Shown: positions 15,035 through 21,379 of the stretch, one piece after another
Position numbering within the stretch: position 1 is the stretch's first letter
How the letters are laid out: each line of letters opens with the position of its first letter
DNA from: JBCCFW01 sp039029535
GTDB lineage: Bacteria; Acidobacteriota; JBCCFW01
Assembly: GCA_039029535.1 (NCBI GenBank)
Contig: JBCCFW010000123.1
Location: 1 to 23,043 of the forward strand
Direction of reading: 5' to 3'
DNA length: 23,043 bases
Notes under the pieces: generated by a model
What the model was told of the DNA's origin: nothing
Seen by the model: only the letters and a program-made list of their open reading frames with translations
Databases searched by the model: none
Program-made: the position numbers and the translations under genes

Positions 15035-15888
15035 GCCCGGAGCTCCCGGTCGTCGGCCTGCTGCTCGTCGCGGCCGCCTGTCATGCGTGCTGGAACGCGA
15101 TGGCCAAGCGAGGCGGCGACCCGCTGTTCTCCATCCTCGGCATGCACGTGGTCAGCGCGGTGCTCATGGCGGGGCCCGCGCTGGTCCTTCCGTTTCCCGC
15201 TGCCGAGTCCTGGCCCTACCTCGCGCTCTGTCCGTTCCTGCACGCCGTCTACATCCTCGCGCTGGCTCGGGCCCTGGAAGCCGGCGACCTGGGCGTGGTC
15301 TATCCGATCGCTCGGGGCTCGGCACCGGTGCTGGTGGCCGTGGGGTCCGCGTGGCTCGCTCACGAGCGGCTCGGTCTCGTCGAGTCGCTGGGAGTCGGGT
15401 TGGTCGGAGTCGGCATCGTGAGCCTGTCTCGGGCCGGCGGAGAGAGGGCGACGGCGGGGCCACGGGCGGTGAGCTGGGCGGTGCTCACCGGGCTCTCCAT
15501 CGCGGTCTACACGATCAATGACGGTCTCGGCGCGCGCTCGGCCGGCTCGGCGATCGCCTTCGGGGCCTGGCTCCACGTGATCTCGGGAGTGATGGCGGGA
15601 GCCTGGCTGACGCTGGCCCGACGTGGGGAGCTGCGAGCGAGCTTCCGCGAGCGGGGGCGCGACGTGATGATCGGCGGGGCCATCGCGACCTTCGCCTACG
15701 TGGCCGTCTTGTGGGCGCTGACCCGCCTGCCGATGGCGCGCGTGTCGTCCCTGCGCGAGACCAGCGTCCTGTTCGCAGCCGTCATCGCGTGGCTCGTTCT
15801 CGGCGAGGGCTTCGGGCGACGGCGGGTCGCCTCGGCGGCGCTGATCCTCGTCGGCTTGCTGCTGCTTCATTCGGGTTCGGTCGGGTAA
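15031..15888 (+). CDS. EamA (DMT superfamily) transporter
   Basis: This 285-aa inner-membrane protein has about ten hydrophobic helices arranged as two EamA repeats, the usual length and layout for the drug/metabolite transporter superfamily. The first repeat runs ACHACWNAMAKRGGDPLF to SLGVGLVGVGIVSLS and contains ALEAGDLGVVYPIARGSAPVLVAV. The second runs SWAVLTGLSIAVYTINDGLG to ASAALILVGLLLLHSG and contains RLPMARVSSLRETSVLFAAVIAWLVLGE. Members export small metabolites such as amino acids; the cargo here is not predictable. The TTG start shares TTGA with the stop of the hydrolase gene, which indicates translational coupling. The next gene starts 38 bases later, after a short hairpin. Confidence 0.87.
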   Translation: MSPELPVVGLLLVAAACHACWNAMAKRGGDPLFSILGMHVVSAVLMAGPALVLPFPAAESWPYLALCPFLHAVYILALARALEAGDLGVVYPIARGSAPVLVAVGSAWLAHERLGLVESLGVGLVGVGIVSLSRAGGERATAGPRAVSWAVLTGLSIAVYTINDGLGARSAGSAIAFGAWLHVISGVMAGAWLTLARRGELRASFRERGRDVMIGGAIATFAYVAVLWALTRLPMARVSSLRETSVLFAAVIAWLVLGEGFGRRRVASAALILVGLLLLHSGSVG

Positions 15889-15895
15889 CCTTGGC

Positions 15896-15915
15896 CTCCC
15901 CGGTCGATCGGGGAG
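15896..15915 (+). other. Short hairpin just before the SRPBCC gene's ribosome binding site
   Basis: Arms CTCCCCG (15896-15902) and CGGGGAG (15909-15915) form a 7-bp stem with a 6-base loop. The right arm runs into the purine-rich GGGAGAGGAG Shine-Dalgarno region, so it could damp translation of the gene at 15927 or simply be an intercistronic stem. There is no T-run, so it is not a typical terminator. Confidence 0.45.
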
Positions 15916-15926
15916 AGGAGCGCTGA

Positions 15927-16487
15927 ATGAAGCGGGTGCTGCTGACGGGACTGGGGTGCTTGTCGCTGATCGTCGTCGTGATGGTCATCGCCTTCACCTT
16001 CGCTCCGACCAGCTTCGACTACACCAACGAGGTCCGCATCGAACGCCCGGTCGAGCAGACCTGGGCCGTCTTCACCGACGGCTCGCGGATGGGCGAGTGG
16101 ATCCACGGCATCGAGCGGGTCGAGAACGTCTCCGGCGAGCACCTGGAGGTCGGCAGTCAGTGGAAGCTCGTCATGGTCGAAGGCGGCCGTGACATCGAGA
16201 TGGTGGAGACGGTCACCGCCTGCGAGCCGCCGAGCGTGTTCTCCTTCGACATGGACAACCCGTGGTTCCTCGGTCAGCACGCGATCACGCTGCGTCCCGA
16301 GGACGGTGGAGCCGCCACGGTCCTCACGGCGAAGAACACCGTCGCGGGAAAGGGAGCCTTCAAGCGCTTCCTCTTGTGGATCGGCCGTGAGGGCATCACG
16401 GCCCAGGGGCAGCACGCCTACGAGCATCTCAAGGAGATCGTCGAGGCCGAGCCGCAGCCCGAAGCGACCGGGACGCAACCGACATGA
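15927..16487 (+). CDS. SRPBCC-family protein with N-terminal membrane helix
   Basis: This 186-aa protein has a single N-terminal hydrophobic helix (about 5-26) followed by an SRPBCC/polyketide-cyclase-like domain: FDYTNEVRIERPVEQTWAVFTD, MGEWIHGIERVEN, SGEHLEVGSQWKLVM, and a long C-terminal helix GITAQGQHAYEHLKEIVEAE. The START-like superfamily forms a deep hydrophobic pocket, so binding of a lipid or other hydrophobic ligand at the membrane is a reasonable inference. Anchoring by an N-terminal helix is less common than the free cytoplasmic form. ATG with a purine-rich Shine-Dalgarno (GGGAGAGGAG) is secure. Its TGA overlaps the ATG of the cysteine-rich peptide gene by four bases (ATGA), so the two are coupled. 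Confidence 0.83.
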   Translation: MKRVLLTGLGCLSLIVVVMVIAFTFAPTSFDYTNEVRIERPVEQTWAVFTDGSRMGEWIHGIERVENVSGEHLEVGSQWKLVMVEGGRDIEMVETVTACEPPSVFSFDMDNPWFLGQHAITLRPEDGGAATVLTAKNTVAGKGAFKRFLLWIGREGITAQGQHAYEHLKEIVEAEPQPEATGTQPT

Positions 16488-16804
16488 AGATCGAGCTGGT
16501 CATCGCCTTGCTCGTCGCGGTTCTCGCCGTCACGAGTTGGGACGCGTCGCGACGCACCGACGACGCCGAGTTGCAGCGCTTCCGCACCACCGTGCAGTCC
16601 GGCGGTTGTGCCGACTCCTGCCACGACTGTGGTGAGTCCTGCGGTCAGTGCGGCACCGAGTGCGGGAGCTGCGCGAAGGACTGCCTCGACGACATCACGC
16701 CCACGCTCAAGAGCTGTCTCAGCGGCTGCGGTGCCTGGTTCGAGGGCTGCGCGGAAGGCTGTGGCCTCACCGATGGCTGCGGCGGAGAAGACGGCACCGA
16801 CTGA
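16484..16804 (+). CDS. Small secreted or anchored 13-cysteine peptide with C-x3-C-x2 heptads
   Basis: I do not recognise a named family. The 106-aa product has an N-terminal hydrophobic segment (about 4-18: signal peptide or anchor; no lipobox cysteine). After a charged linker come 13 cysteines. The first eight (C42, 46, 49, 53, 56, 60, 63, 67) follow an unbroken alternation of spacings 4 and 3, that is (C-x3-C-x2) repeated. Then a break (LDDITPTLKS) leads to C78, 82, 89, 93 and 99. The 4/3 spacing places Cys at both a and d positions of a helix and is the spacing seen in DUF326/Csp copper-storage helices, but glycine is frequent here and a metallothionein-like loop structure is equally possible. 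It is coupled to the preceding SRPBCC gene by ATGA and is followed at once, with no gap, by the Lgt-like gene. Confidence 0.78.
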   Translation: MKIELVIALLVAVLAVTSWDASRRTDDAELQRFRTTVQSGGCADSCHDCGESCGQCGTECGSCAKDCLDDITPTLKSCLSGCGAWFEGCAEGCGLTDGCGGEDGTD

Positions 16805-17644
16805 GTGGGCGACCTGCTCGACCATCGCCTGGGCGAGCTGCTCGGGCGACCGGTCTCCCTGCTCGGTCTCGGGTATCCGCTGCTGGCCGGGCTCGGTCTC
16901 GCGACCTTCGTGCTGCTCGTCCTCCGCTCCGACGCCGGTGGTCGCCCACGGCTCGATCGACGCGAGAGCCTCGCCCTGCTCGTCGCACTTCCCGGCGCCC
17001 TGTTCGGTGCCATCGCGCTGGTGGCGCTGAAGGACTGGCTGCTCGGCTGGCAGGGCGTGCCCACGCGAGCAGGAGGGGTGGCGTTTCAGGGAGCTCAGCT
17101 CGCCGGGCTCGGGGTGGCCGGTGCGATGGCCGTCGTGCTCCGGCGACGTCCTTGGAACCTGCTCGATCGCATGGCTCTCTTCGCGCCCCTGGGGCACGCT
17201 CTGGGTCGTCTCGGCTGCTTCCATGCCGGCTGCTGTCACGGTGCGCCGACGGAGCTCCCTTGGGGACTGAGGCATCCGGTGGGAAGCCTGACGCACGAGC
17301 AACAGGTGACGGCGGGGGTCCTCGCGGCCGACGCGCTCGGCTCGCTCCCCGTCCATCCCGTTCAGCTCATTGAGTGCCTTGGGCTGCTGGTGCTCTTCGT
17401 CGGGCTCTGGCGTCTCAGCCCGGCCTGGCGTGAGCGTCCGGGCTGGCTCCTGGGGGCCTACCTGATCGCTTACGCAGCTCTCCGGCTCGGGCTCGAGCCG
17501 CTCCGCGGTGACGATCTCGTGCGGGGCGTGCTCGGCTGGTGGTCACCGGGTCGCGTCGCGAGCCTCGTCGGCCTGGTGCTGGGGCTCGCGCTGATGAGGC
17601 TCAGTCGGGGAAGCGTCGGAAGACCTTCTCGATCGTCCGCTTGA
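16805..17644 (+). CDS. Degenerate prolipoprotein diacylglyceryl transferase (Lgt)-like membrane protein
   Basis: This 279-aa polytopic protein has the Lgt layout, with the diagnostic HPVQLIE helix (184-190, Lgt HPSQLYE) and RLGLEPLR (R227, E231, equivalent to the conserved R/E of Lgt helix 7). The catalytic region differs. The FHGG motif is FQGA (Q95 where Lgt has its essential His), and RxGNFxNGExxG is RLGCFHAGCCHG (R135 kept; C138 replaces the essential Asn; C143 and C144 follow). Transfer of diacylglycerol to a lipobox Cys is therefore doubtful, and a different lipid or thiol chemistry is possible. A second Lgt-like type with a cysteine-rich loop of this kind is known in several phyla without a settled function. 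The GTG start follows directly on the TGA of the cysteine-rich peptide gene. Its last 44 bases overlap the convergent DUF4136 gene. Confidence 0.82.
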   Translation: MGDLLDHRLGELLGRPVSLLGLGYPLLAGLGLATFVLLVLRSDAGGRPRLDRRESLALLVALPGALFGAIALVALKDWLLGWQGVPTRAGGVAFQGAQLAGLGVAGAMAVVLRRRPWNLLDRMALFAPLGHALGRLGCFHAGCCHGAPTELPWGLRHPVGSLTHEQQVTAGVLAADALGSLPVHPVQLIECLGLLVLFVGLWRLSPAWRERPGWLLGAYLIAYAALRLGLEPLRGDDLVRGVLGWWSPGRVASLVGLVLGLALMRLSRGSVGRPSRSSA

Positions 17645-18110
17645 CCTGCTTCTCGGTCGGGTTGCGCAGGCCGAGGAGGTTCTCGACCGTCGCTCGCCAC
17701 ACGAGCCGTCGGTCGGAGGTCGTCACGAGATCGATGAGCAGCGTGGAGCCCCGACGCGAGCGGACGAGATGACCACGATGCCCGTGGTGCAGGTCGACCT
17801 CGAGAAGCTCTTCCGGTGCCGCGCGGAAGACGATGGCCAGGTCGGCCGTGTTGGCGGCGGCGCTGGTCTTCCCGAGCTTGAAGCCCTTGCTGCTCAGCTC
17901 GTCGCGGATGGCCCGTTCGAGGCGGCCTCGCACGAGGTCGTTGAGGACGAGCGTCTCGTGCTCGGTCGCTGCCTCGGTGGGGAGGAAGACGACCGTGCCG
18001 GCGTTCGAGAAGGAGTACTCGGCGTCGTGGTCCGTCACGACGCGACTGATCGCGGAGGCCTCGAGGCTGCCGAGGATCAGGAAGAAGCTGAAGACGAGGA
18101 GGGTGCGCAT
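17601..18110 (-). CDS. Exported DUF4136 protein
   Basis: This 169-aa protein has a signal peptide (MRTLLVFSFFLILGSLEASA) and a DUF4136 domain. It opens with RVVTDHDAEYSFSNAGTVVFL, continues with NDLVRGRLERAIRDELSSKGFKL and TADLAIVFRAA, then STLLIDLVTTSDRRLVWRATVENLL, and ends in a helix KRTIEKVFRRFPD, which is the full family pattern. DUF4136 proteins are periplasmic or lipoprotein-type with unknown role; there is no lipobox here. ATG with AGGAG six bases upstream is the start. That AGGAG lies in one arm of a perfect inverted repeat (18114-18142). The 3' end overlaps the Lgt-like gene by 44 bases tail to tail, so antisense interference is possible. The gene lies 95 bases from the Fur-family gene upstream on the same strand. 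Confidence 0.84.
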   Translation of the reverse strand: MRTLLVFSFFLILGSLEASAISRVVTDHDAEYSFSNAGTVVFLPTEAATEHETLVLNDLVRGRLERAIRDELSSKGFKLGKTSAAANTADLAIVFRAAPEELLEVDLHHGHRGHLVRSRRGSTLLIDLVTTSDRRLVWRATVENLLGLRNPTEKQVKRTIEKVFRRFPD

Positions 18111-18113
18111 GGT

Positions 18114-18142
18114 GGTCTCCTGGCTAACGAGGTCAGGAGACC
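18114..18142 (-). promoter_or_regulatory. Inverted repeat covering the Shine-Dalgarno of the DUF4136 gene
   Basis: In the minus-strand transcript GGTCTCCTG (plus 18134-18142) pairs perfectly over 9 bp with CAGGAGACC (plus 18114-18122) across an 11-base loop. CAGGAGACC contains the AGGAG ribosome binding site, and the ATG follows after ACC. The hairpin would hide the ribosome binding site. The same symmetry could instead be a DNA operator. Confidence 0.55.
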
Positions 18143-18205
18143 GTAGCAGCCTCGCCTGCCGTGGGCCCGTGCTCTCTGGTGGAGCACTGGTACGGGAAGT
18201 GGCCG

Positions 18206-18652
18206 TCAGCTCGGGGTGGGACAGCGCGGGCAGCTCGTGCCTCGGAAGGTCACCGAGGCCTCCCGGACGATCGTGCCGGGCCCTGCCACCCAGGTCGGGA
18301 GCTCGCCGCTCAGCTCGTCGCCAGGCACGTCCGACATGGCACCACAGGCCTCGCAGAGGAAGTGGTGATGCGGCTCGACGTTGGGATCGAAGCGCACCGC
18401 TGAGCCTGGGTGGGCCACGCGCTGAGCCAGGCCGAACTCACAGAGCGTCTCGAGCGCTCGGTAGACCGTGGCCTTGGAGGTGCCGGGGAGCCGCTCGCTG
18501 ATCTCGTCGAAGAGGACGTCGACCGTGGGGTGATCGAGACGGCCATCCAGGACTTCGAGCACCGTGCGTCGTTGGATCGTCATCGGAAGGCCGGCGGCCT
18601 GACAACGCTCCTGGAAGAGCTGGAAACGAGGTGTCGTGCTGGGCGTGGACAA
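18206..18652 (-). CDS. Fur-family metal-responsive regulator (Fur/Zur/PerR type)
   Basis: This 148-aa cytoplasmic repressor has a winged-helix DNA-binding domain (about 10-88) with the recognition helix TSKATVYRALETL (58-70) and the wing AQRVAHPGSAVRFD. The dimerisation domain holds the metal cluster region EPHHHFLCEACG (H95-H97, C100, C103). A closing C141-PR-C144 completes a Cys4 structural zinc site with C100 and C103. The protein therefore senses metal or peroxide, but which one (Fe, Zn, Mn or peroxide) cannot be told from the sequence. The start is TTG; a promoter about 50 bases upstream with a sensible leader length supports it. M24 is a later ATG alternative but would cut into the first helix. 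Upstream lies a 20-bp palindrome overlapping the -35 box. Confidence 0.88.
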   Translation of the reverse strand: MSTPSTTPRFQLFQERCQAAGLPMTIQRRTVLEVLDGRLDHPTVDVLFDEISERLPGTSKATVYRALETLCEFGLAQRVAHPGSAVRFDPNVEPHHHFLCEACGAMSDVPGDELSGELPTWVAGPGTIVREASVTFRGTSCPRCPTPS

Positions 18653-18706
18653 GGTGAGAGGACCTCGAGACGTCTCGGTTGGCGGATCGTGATTGGTTGC
18701 AACTTC

Positions 18707-18735
18707 AAGCTATTCCCGCACTTGACGGCCGTCAA
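18707..18735 (-). promoter_or_regulatory. Candidate promoter of the Fur-family gene
   Basis: On the minus strand TTGACG (plus 18730-18735) is followed after 17 bases by TAGCTT (plus 18707-18712). Transcription would begin near 18700, giving a leader of about 48 bases to the TTG start at 18652. The -35 box lies inside the palindrome at 18719-18738. Confidence 0.45.
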
Positions 18736-18738
18736 GTG
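18719..18738. promoter_or_regulatory. Perfect 20-bp palindrome, candidate operator for the Fur-family regulator
   Basis: The half-site CACTTGACGG is followed directly by its exact reverse complement, giving a gapless 20-bp palindrome 66 bases upstream of the fur-like start. It overlaps the candidate -35 box, which is a usual position for an autorepressor site. Classical Fur and Zur boxes are AT-rich, so the match is by position and symmetry, not by consensus. Confidence 0.5.
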
Positions 18739-18836
18739 GCCGGCCGTGGCCTTTCGGGACGGGCGTGACATCAGATATCGGGGAGAGGTGAGGAGGGACT
18801 TCCGACACCTGAGATCGGTGCTGGCCGAGAGTGGCC

Positions 18837-18918
18837 TGCTCGGAGTGCTTTACAGCCTGATTTGGTGACGAACGAGAAGGTCTGCTGCTGGCGGATTCGC
18901 GTGCTCGGAGTGTTTTAC
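18837..18918 (+). repeat. Pair of 17-bp direct repeats upstream of the TSP3 gene
   Basis: TGCTCGGAGTGCTTTAC at 18837-18853 and TGCTCGGAGTGTTTTAC at 18902-18918 match at 16 of 17 bases with a 65-base offset. They end 92 bases or more before the ATG and lie just upstream of the candidate promoter, so they could be binding sites for an activator or a duplicated promoter element. Confidence 0.5.
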
Positions 18919-18926
18919 GAGGGTGT

Positions 18927-18956
18927 TTGTGAGTGGCCGGGGGTGGTCTCTAGATT
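18927..18956 (+). promoter_or_regulatory. Candidate promoter of the TSP3-repeat gene
   Basis: TTGTGA (18927-18932) and TAGATT (18951-18956) are spaced 18 bases apart, each matching four of six consensus positions. The predicted start near 18963 gives a leader of about 47 bases with AGGAG before the ATG. Assigned by motif only. Confidence 0.35.
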
Positions 18957-19009
18957 CCACTCGCCTCCCGCTAAGGCACTCGAAAAGCACCCCTCAGGAG
19001 AACTTCCCC

Positions 19010-21379
19010 ATGACTCATCGCACGCGCTCCGGCCTCGTCGGATTCGCTGCTCTTTGCTCCTGTCTGTTGGTCGGCACGGCGCTGGCTCGACCCAGCGTGG
19101 CGTCCGACCGGACCGAGCTTCGACGTCTTCATGCCGGTCTCAGCCTCGAGCTCGGCGCCCGCTCGGGTGAGCGCGGCAATCGCGGTCTCCCCGAGTTCCC
19201 CCTCCCCGGTGGTGGCGGCTCCCCTGACACCGGCGGCGCTCCCGGCGACGACCCCCTCGACTCCGACTTCGACGGCGTGCCCAACCGCGTCGACAACTGC
19301 CCCTACATCCCCAACCCCTTCCAGCTCGACTTCGACGGTGACGGCGTGGGCGATGCCTGCGACCCCTGTCCCACCGAGCCGGGCCCGGGCGTCGGTCCCC
19401 GACTGCCGGGTGCACCCCCGCTGGGCTGCCCCGACGACTCCCTTCCCTGTGACTTCGACCTCGACGGCGATGGTGTCGGCGACTGCGACGACAACTGTCC
19501 GTTCTACCCCAACCCGGGGCAGGACGATGCCGACGACGACGGTGTCGGTGACGTCTGTGACCCTTGTCCCCTGAGCGCCGATGGCCTGAACGTGGACACG
19601 GACGGTGACGGTCGCGGCGATGGCTGTGACAACTGCGTCCTTCACTACAACCCGTTGCAGCACGACGCCGACGGCGATGGTGCCGGCGACGCCTGTGACA
19701 ACTGCCCGTGCCTGGAGAACGGCGAGCAGGCGGACGAGGACGGTGACGGCCTCGGTGACGCTTGCGATCCCAACCCGGCCGCTCCCTGTGAAGTCGACCG
19801 CGACGGTGACGGCCTGGCCGACTGCGACGACAACTGCTCGGAAGTCTTCAATCCCGATCAAGCGGACACCGATGCCGACGGCTCCGGTGATGTCTGTGAC
19901 CCGTGTCCGGAGGACGCCTCCGAGGACTGCGTGCCCACGCATCCTTGTGAGACCGACACCGACGGCGACGGCCTGCCCGACTGCTTCGATCCCTGCCCTG
20001 AAGACGCCGACCCGGGCTGCTTCCCCAACCCGTGCCAGTGCGAGCCGCTCGACGACGGCACGCCGGATCCCGACTGTCCCGACGCCGACGGTGATGGTGT
20101 TCGCGACGAGTGCGACCCCTGTCCGGACGATGCCGAGGACGGCTGCGTCCCGCCCGATCCGTGCACGACCGACGCCGATGACGACGGTCTCCCCGACTGC
20201 ATCGATCCCTGTCCGGAAGATCCGACGAACGAGTGCGACCCGTGCGCGACTGACAGCGACGGTGACGGTTTCCCCGACTGCGTCGACCCCTGCCCTGGCG
20301 ATCCGACCAACGATTGCCACCCGCCGAACCCCTGCGAGTGCGTCCTTCCGGATGGCACGCCCGACCCGGACTGCTCCGACCTCGATGGCGTCGGCGTGCG
20401 CGACGAGTGTGATCCCTGCCCGGAGGATCCGGCGAACGAGTGCGACCCGTGTGCGAGCGACGCGGACGGCGACGGCATCCCCGACTGTGTCGATCCCTGC
20501 CCGGAAGATGCCGCGAACGATTGCCTCCCGCCGAACCCGTGTGAGTGCGTCCTCCCGGACGGCTCGCCGGACCCGGACTGCTCCGACGCGGACGGCGACG
20601 GCATCCGTGACGAGTGCGATCCTTGCCCCGAGGATCCGGCGGATGACTGCGTGCCGCCGCATCCCTGTGAAGAGGATGCCGACGATGACGGCCTTCCCGA
20701 CTGCGTCGACCCCTGTCCGGAAGATCCCGCGAACGATTGCTTCCCGCCGAACCCGTGTGAGTGCGTCCTCCCGGACGGCTCGCCGGACCCGGACTGCTCC
20801 GACGCGGACGGCGACGGCATCCGTGACGAGTGCGACCCTTGCCCCGAGGATCCGGCGAACGACTGTGCGCCGCCGCACCCTTGTGACGAGGACAGCGACG
20901 GTGACGGTCTCGGTGACTGCGACGACCCGTGTCCGGACGATCCGGAGAACGGTTGCCTGCCCCCGGGCTGTGACGTGGACACCGATGGTGACGGTCTCCC
21001 CGACTGCATCGATCCGTGCCCGGAAGATCCGACGAACGAGTGCGACCCGTGTGACGGCGATGCCGACGGCGACGGTCTGGGCAACTGCGAGGACCCCTGT
21101 CCGGAGGATCCCGACAACGGCTGTCTCCCCCCGGGCTGTGAAGAGGACACCGACGGCGACGGCATTCCCGACTGCGTCGACCCCTGTCCCGAAGACGCCG
21201 AGAACGACTGCGTGCCGCCGAACCCCTGCGAGGACGACACCGATGGTGACGGCATCCCCGACTGTGTCGACCCCTGCCCGACCGACGCCGCCAACGAGTG
21301 CGACCCCTGTGAAGAGGACGCGGATGGTGATGGCGTTCCCAACTGCGAGGATCCCTGCCCGAACACGCCCGACTGCTGA
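19010..21379 (+). CDS. Secreted thrombospondin type-3-like calcium-repeat protein
   Basis: This 789-aa protein has a Sec signal peptide (MTHRTRSGLVGFAALCSCLLVGTALA), a low-complexity Gly/Pro linker, and then from about residue 80 to the end nothing but TSP3-like repeats of the form DxDGDGxxDxxDPCPED. DPCP occurs 18 times by hand count, with further DNCP units near the start. Each D-rich loop should bind Ca2+, with paired Cys cross-linking neighbours, as in thrombospondins and bacterial surface stalks. The later repeats include a PPNPCECVLPDG insert. No catalytic domain, anchor or sorting signal follows; it ends PNCEDPCPNTPDC. It is very acidic, and a rigid extracellular rod or calcium reservoir is plausible. 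ATG 19010 with AGGAG 9 bases upstream is preferred over an open extension to 18923. Long antisense frames through this gene are repeat artefacts. Confidence 0.88.
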   Translation: MTHRTRSGLVGFAALCSCLLVGTALARPSVASDRTELRRLHAGLSLELGARSGERGNRGLPEFPLPGGGGSPDTGGAPGDDPLDSDFDGVPNRVDNCPYIPNPFQLDFDGDGVGDACDPCPTEPGPGVGPRLPGAPPLGCPDDSLPCDFDLDGDGVGDCDDNCPFYPNPGQDDADDDGVGDVCDPCPLSADGLNVDTDGDGRGDGCDNCVLHYNPLQHDADGDGAGDACDNCPCLENGEQADEDGDGLGDACDPNPAAPCEVDRDGDGLADCDDNCSEVFNPDQADTDADGSGDVCDPCPEDASEDCVPTHPCETDTDGDGLPDCFDPCPEDADPGCFPNPCQCEPLDDGTPDPDCPDADGDGVRDECDPCPDDAEDGCVPPDPCTTDADDDGLPDCIDPCPEDPTNECDPCATDSDGDGFPDCVDPCPGDPTNDCHPPNPCECVLPDGTPDPDCSDLDGVGVRDECDPCPEDPANECDPCASDADGDGIPDCVDPCPEDAANDCLPPNPCECVLPDGSPDPDCSDADGDGIRDECDPCPEDPADDCVPPHPCEEDADDDGLPDCVDPCPEDPANDCFPPNPCECVLPDGSPDPDCSDADGDGIRDECDPCPEDPANDCAPPHPCDEDSDGDGLGDCDDPCPDDPENGCLPPGCDVDTDGDGLPDCIDPCPEDPTNECDPCDGDADGDGLGNCEDPCPEDPDNGCLPPGCEEDTDGDGIPDCVDPCPEDAENDCVPPNPCEDDTDGDGIPDCVDPCPTDAANECDPCEEDADGDGVPNCEDPCPNTPDC
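20513..20857 (+). repeat. Near-identical 129-bp repeats within the TSP3 gene
   Basis: The segments 20513-20641 and 20729-20857 agree at 127 of 129 bases by hand alignment, an offset of 216 bases or 72 codons. Each encodes the block from ANDC through PPNPCECVLPDGSPDPDC to CDPCPEDPA. Such base-level identity points to recent in-frame duplication or gene conversion, against the more diverged repeats around it. Confidence 0.85.

Larger units (their letters stand above)
18653..19009. other. 357-base divergent regulatory region between the fur-like and TSP3 genes
   Basis: No gene is supported here. The region holds the fur-like promoter and palindrome (18707-18738), a 17-bp direct repeat (18837-18853 and 18902-18918), a candidate + strand promoter (18927-18956) and the AGGAG of the TSP3 gene (18996-19000). 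It is richer in A/T than the flanking genes, as expected for a regulatory region. Confidence 0.55.

Noticed and set aside
18140..18145. TACGGT on the minus strand as a -10 box for the DUF4136 gene
   Set aside because: No -35 is seen, and it would fall within the inverted repeat, so the site is not convincing as a promoter.
19300..21360. CRISPR or satellite DNA in the regular repeats
   Set aside because: The repeats keep one open frame and encode TSP3 calcium motifs. Spacing varies with codons, and there are no unique spacers.
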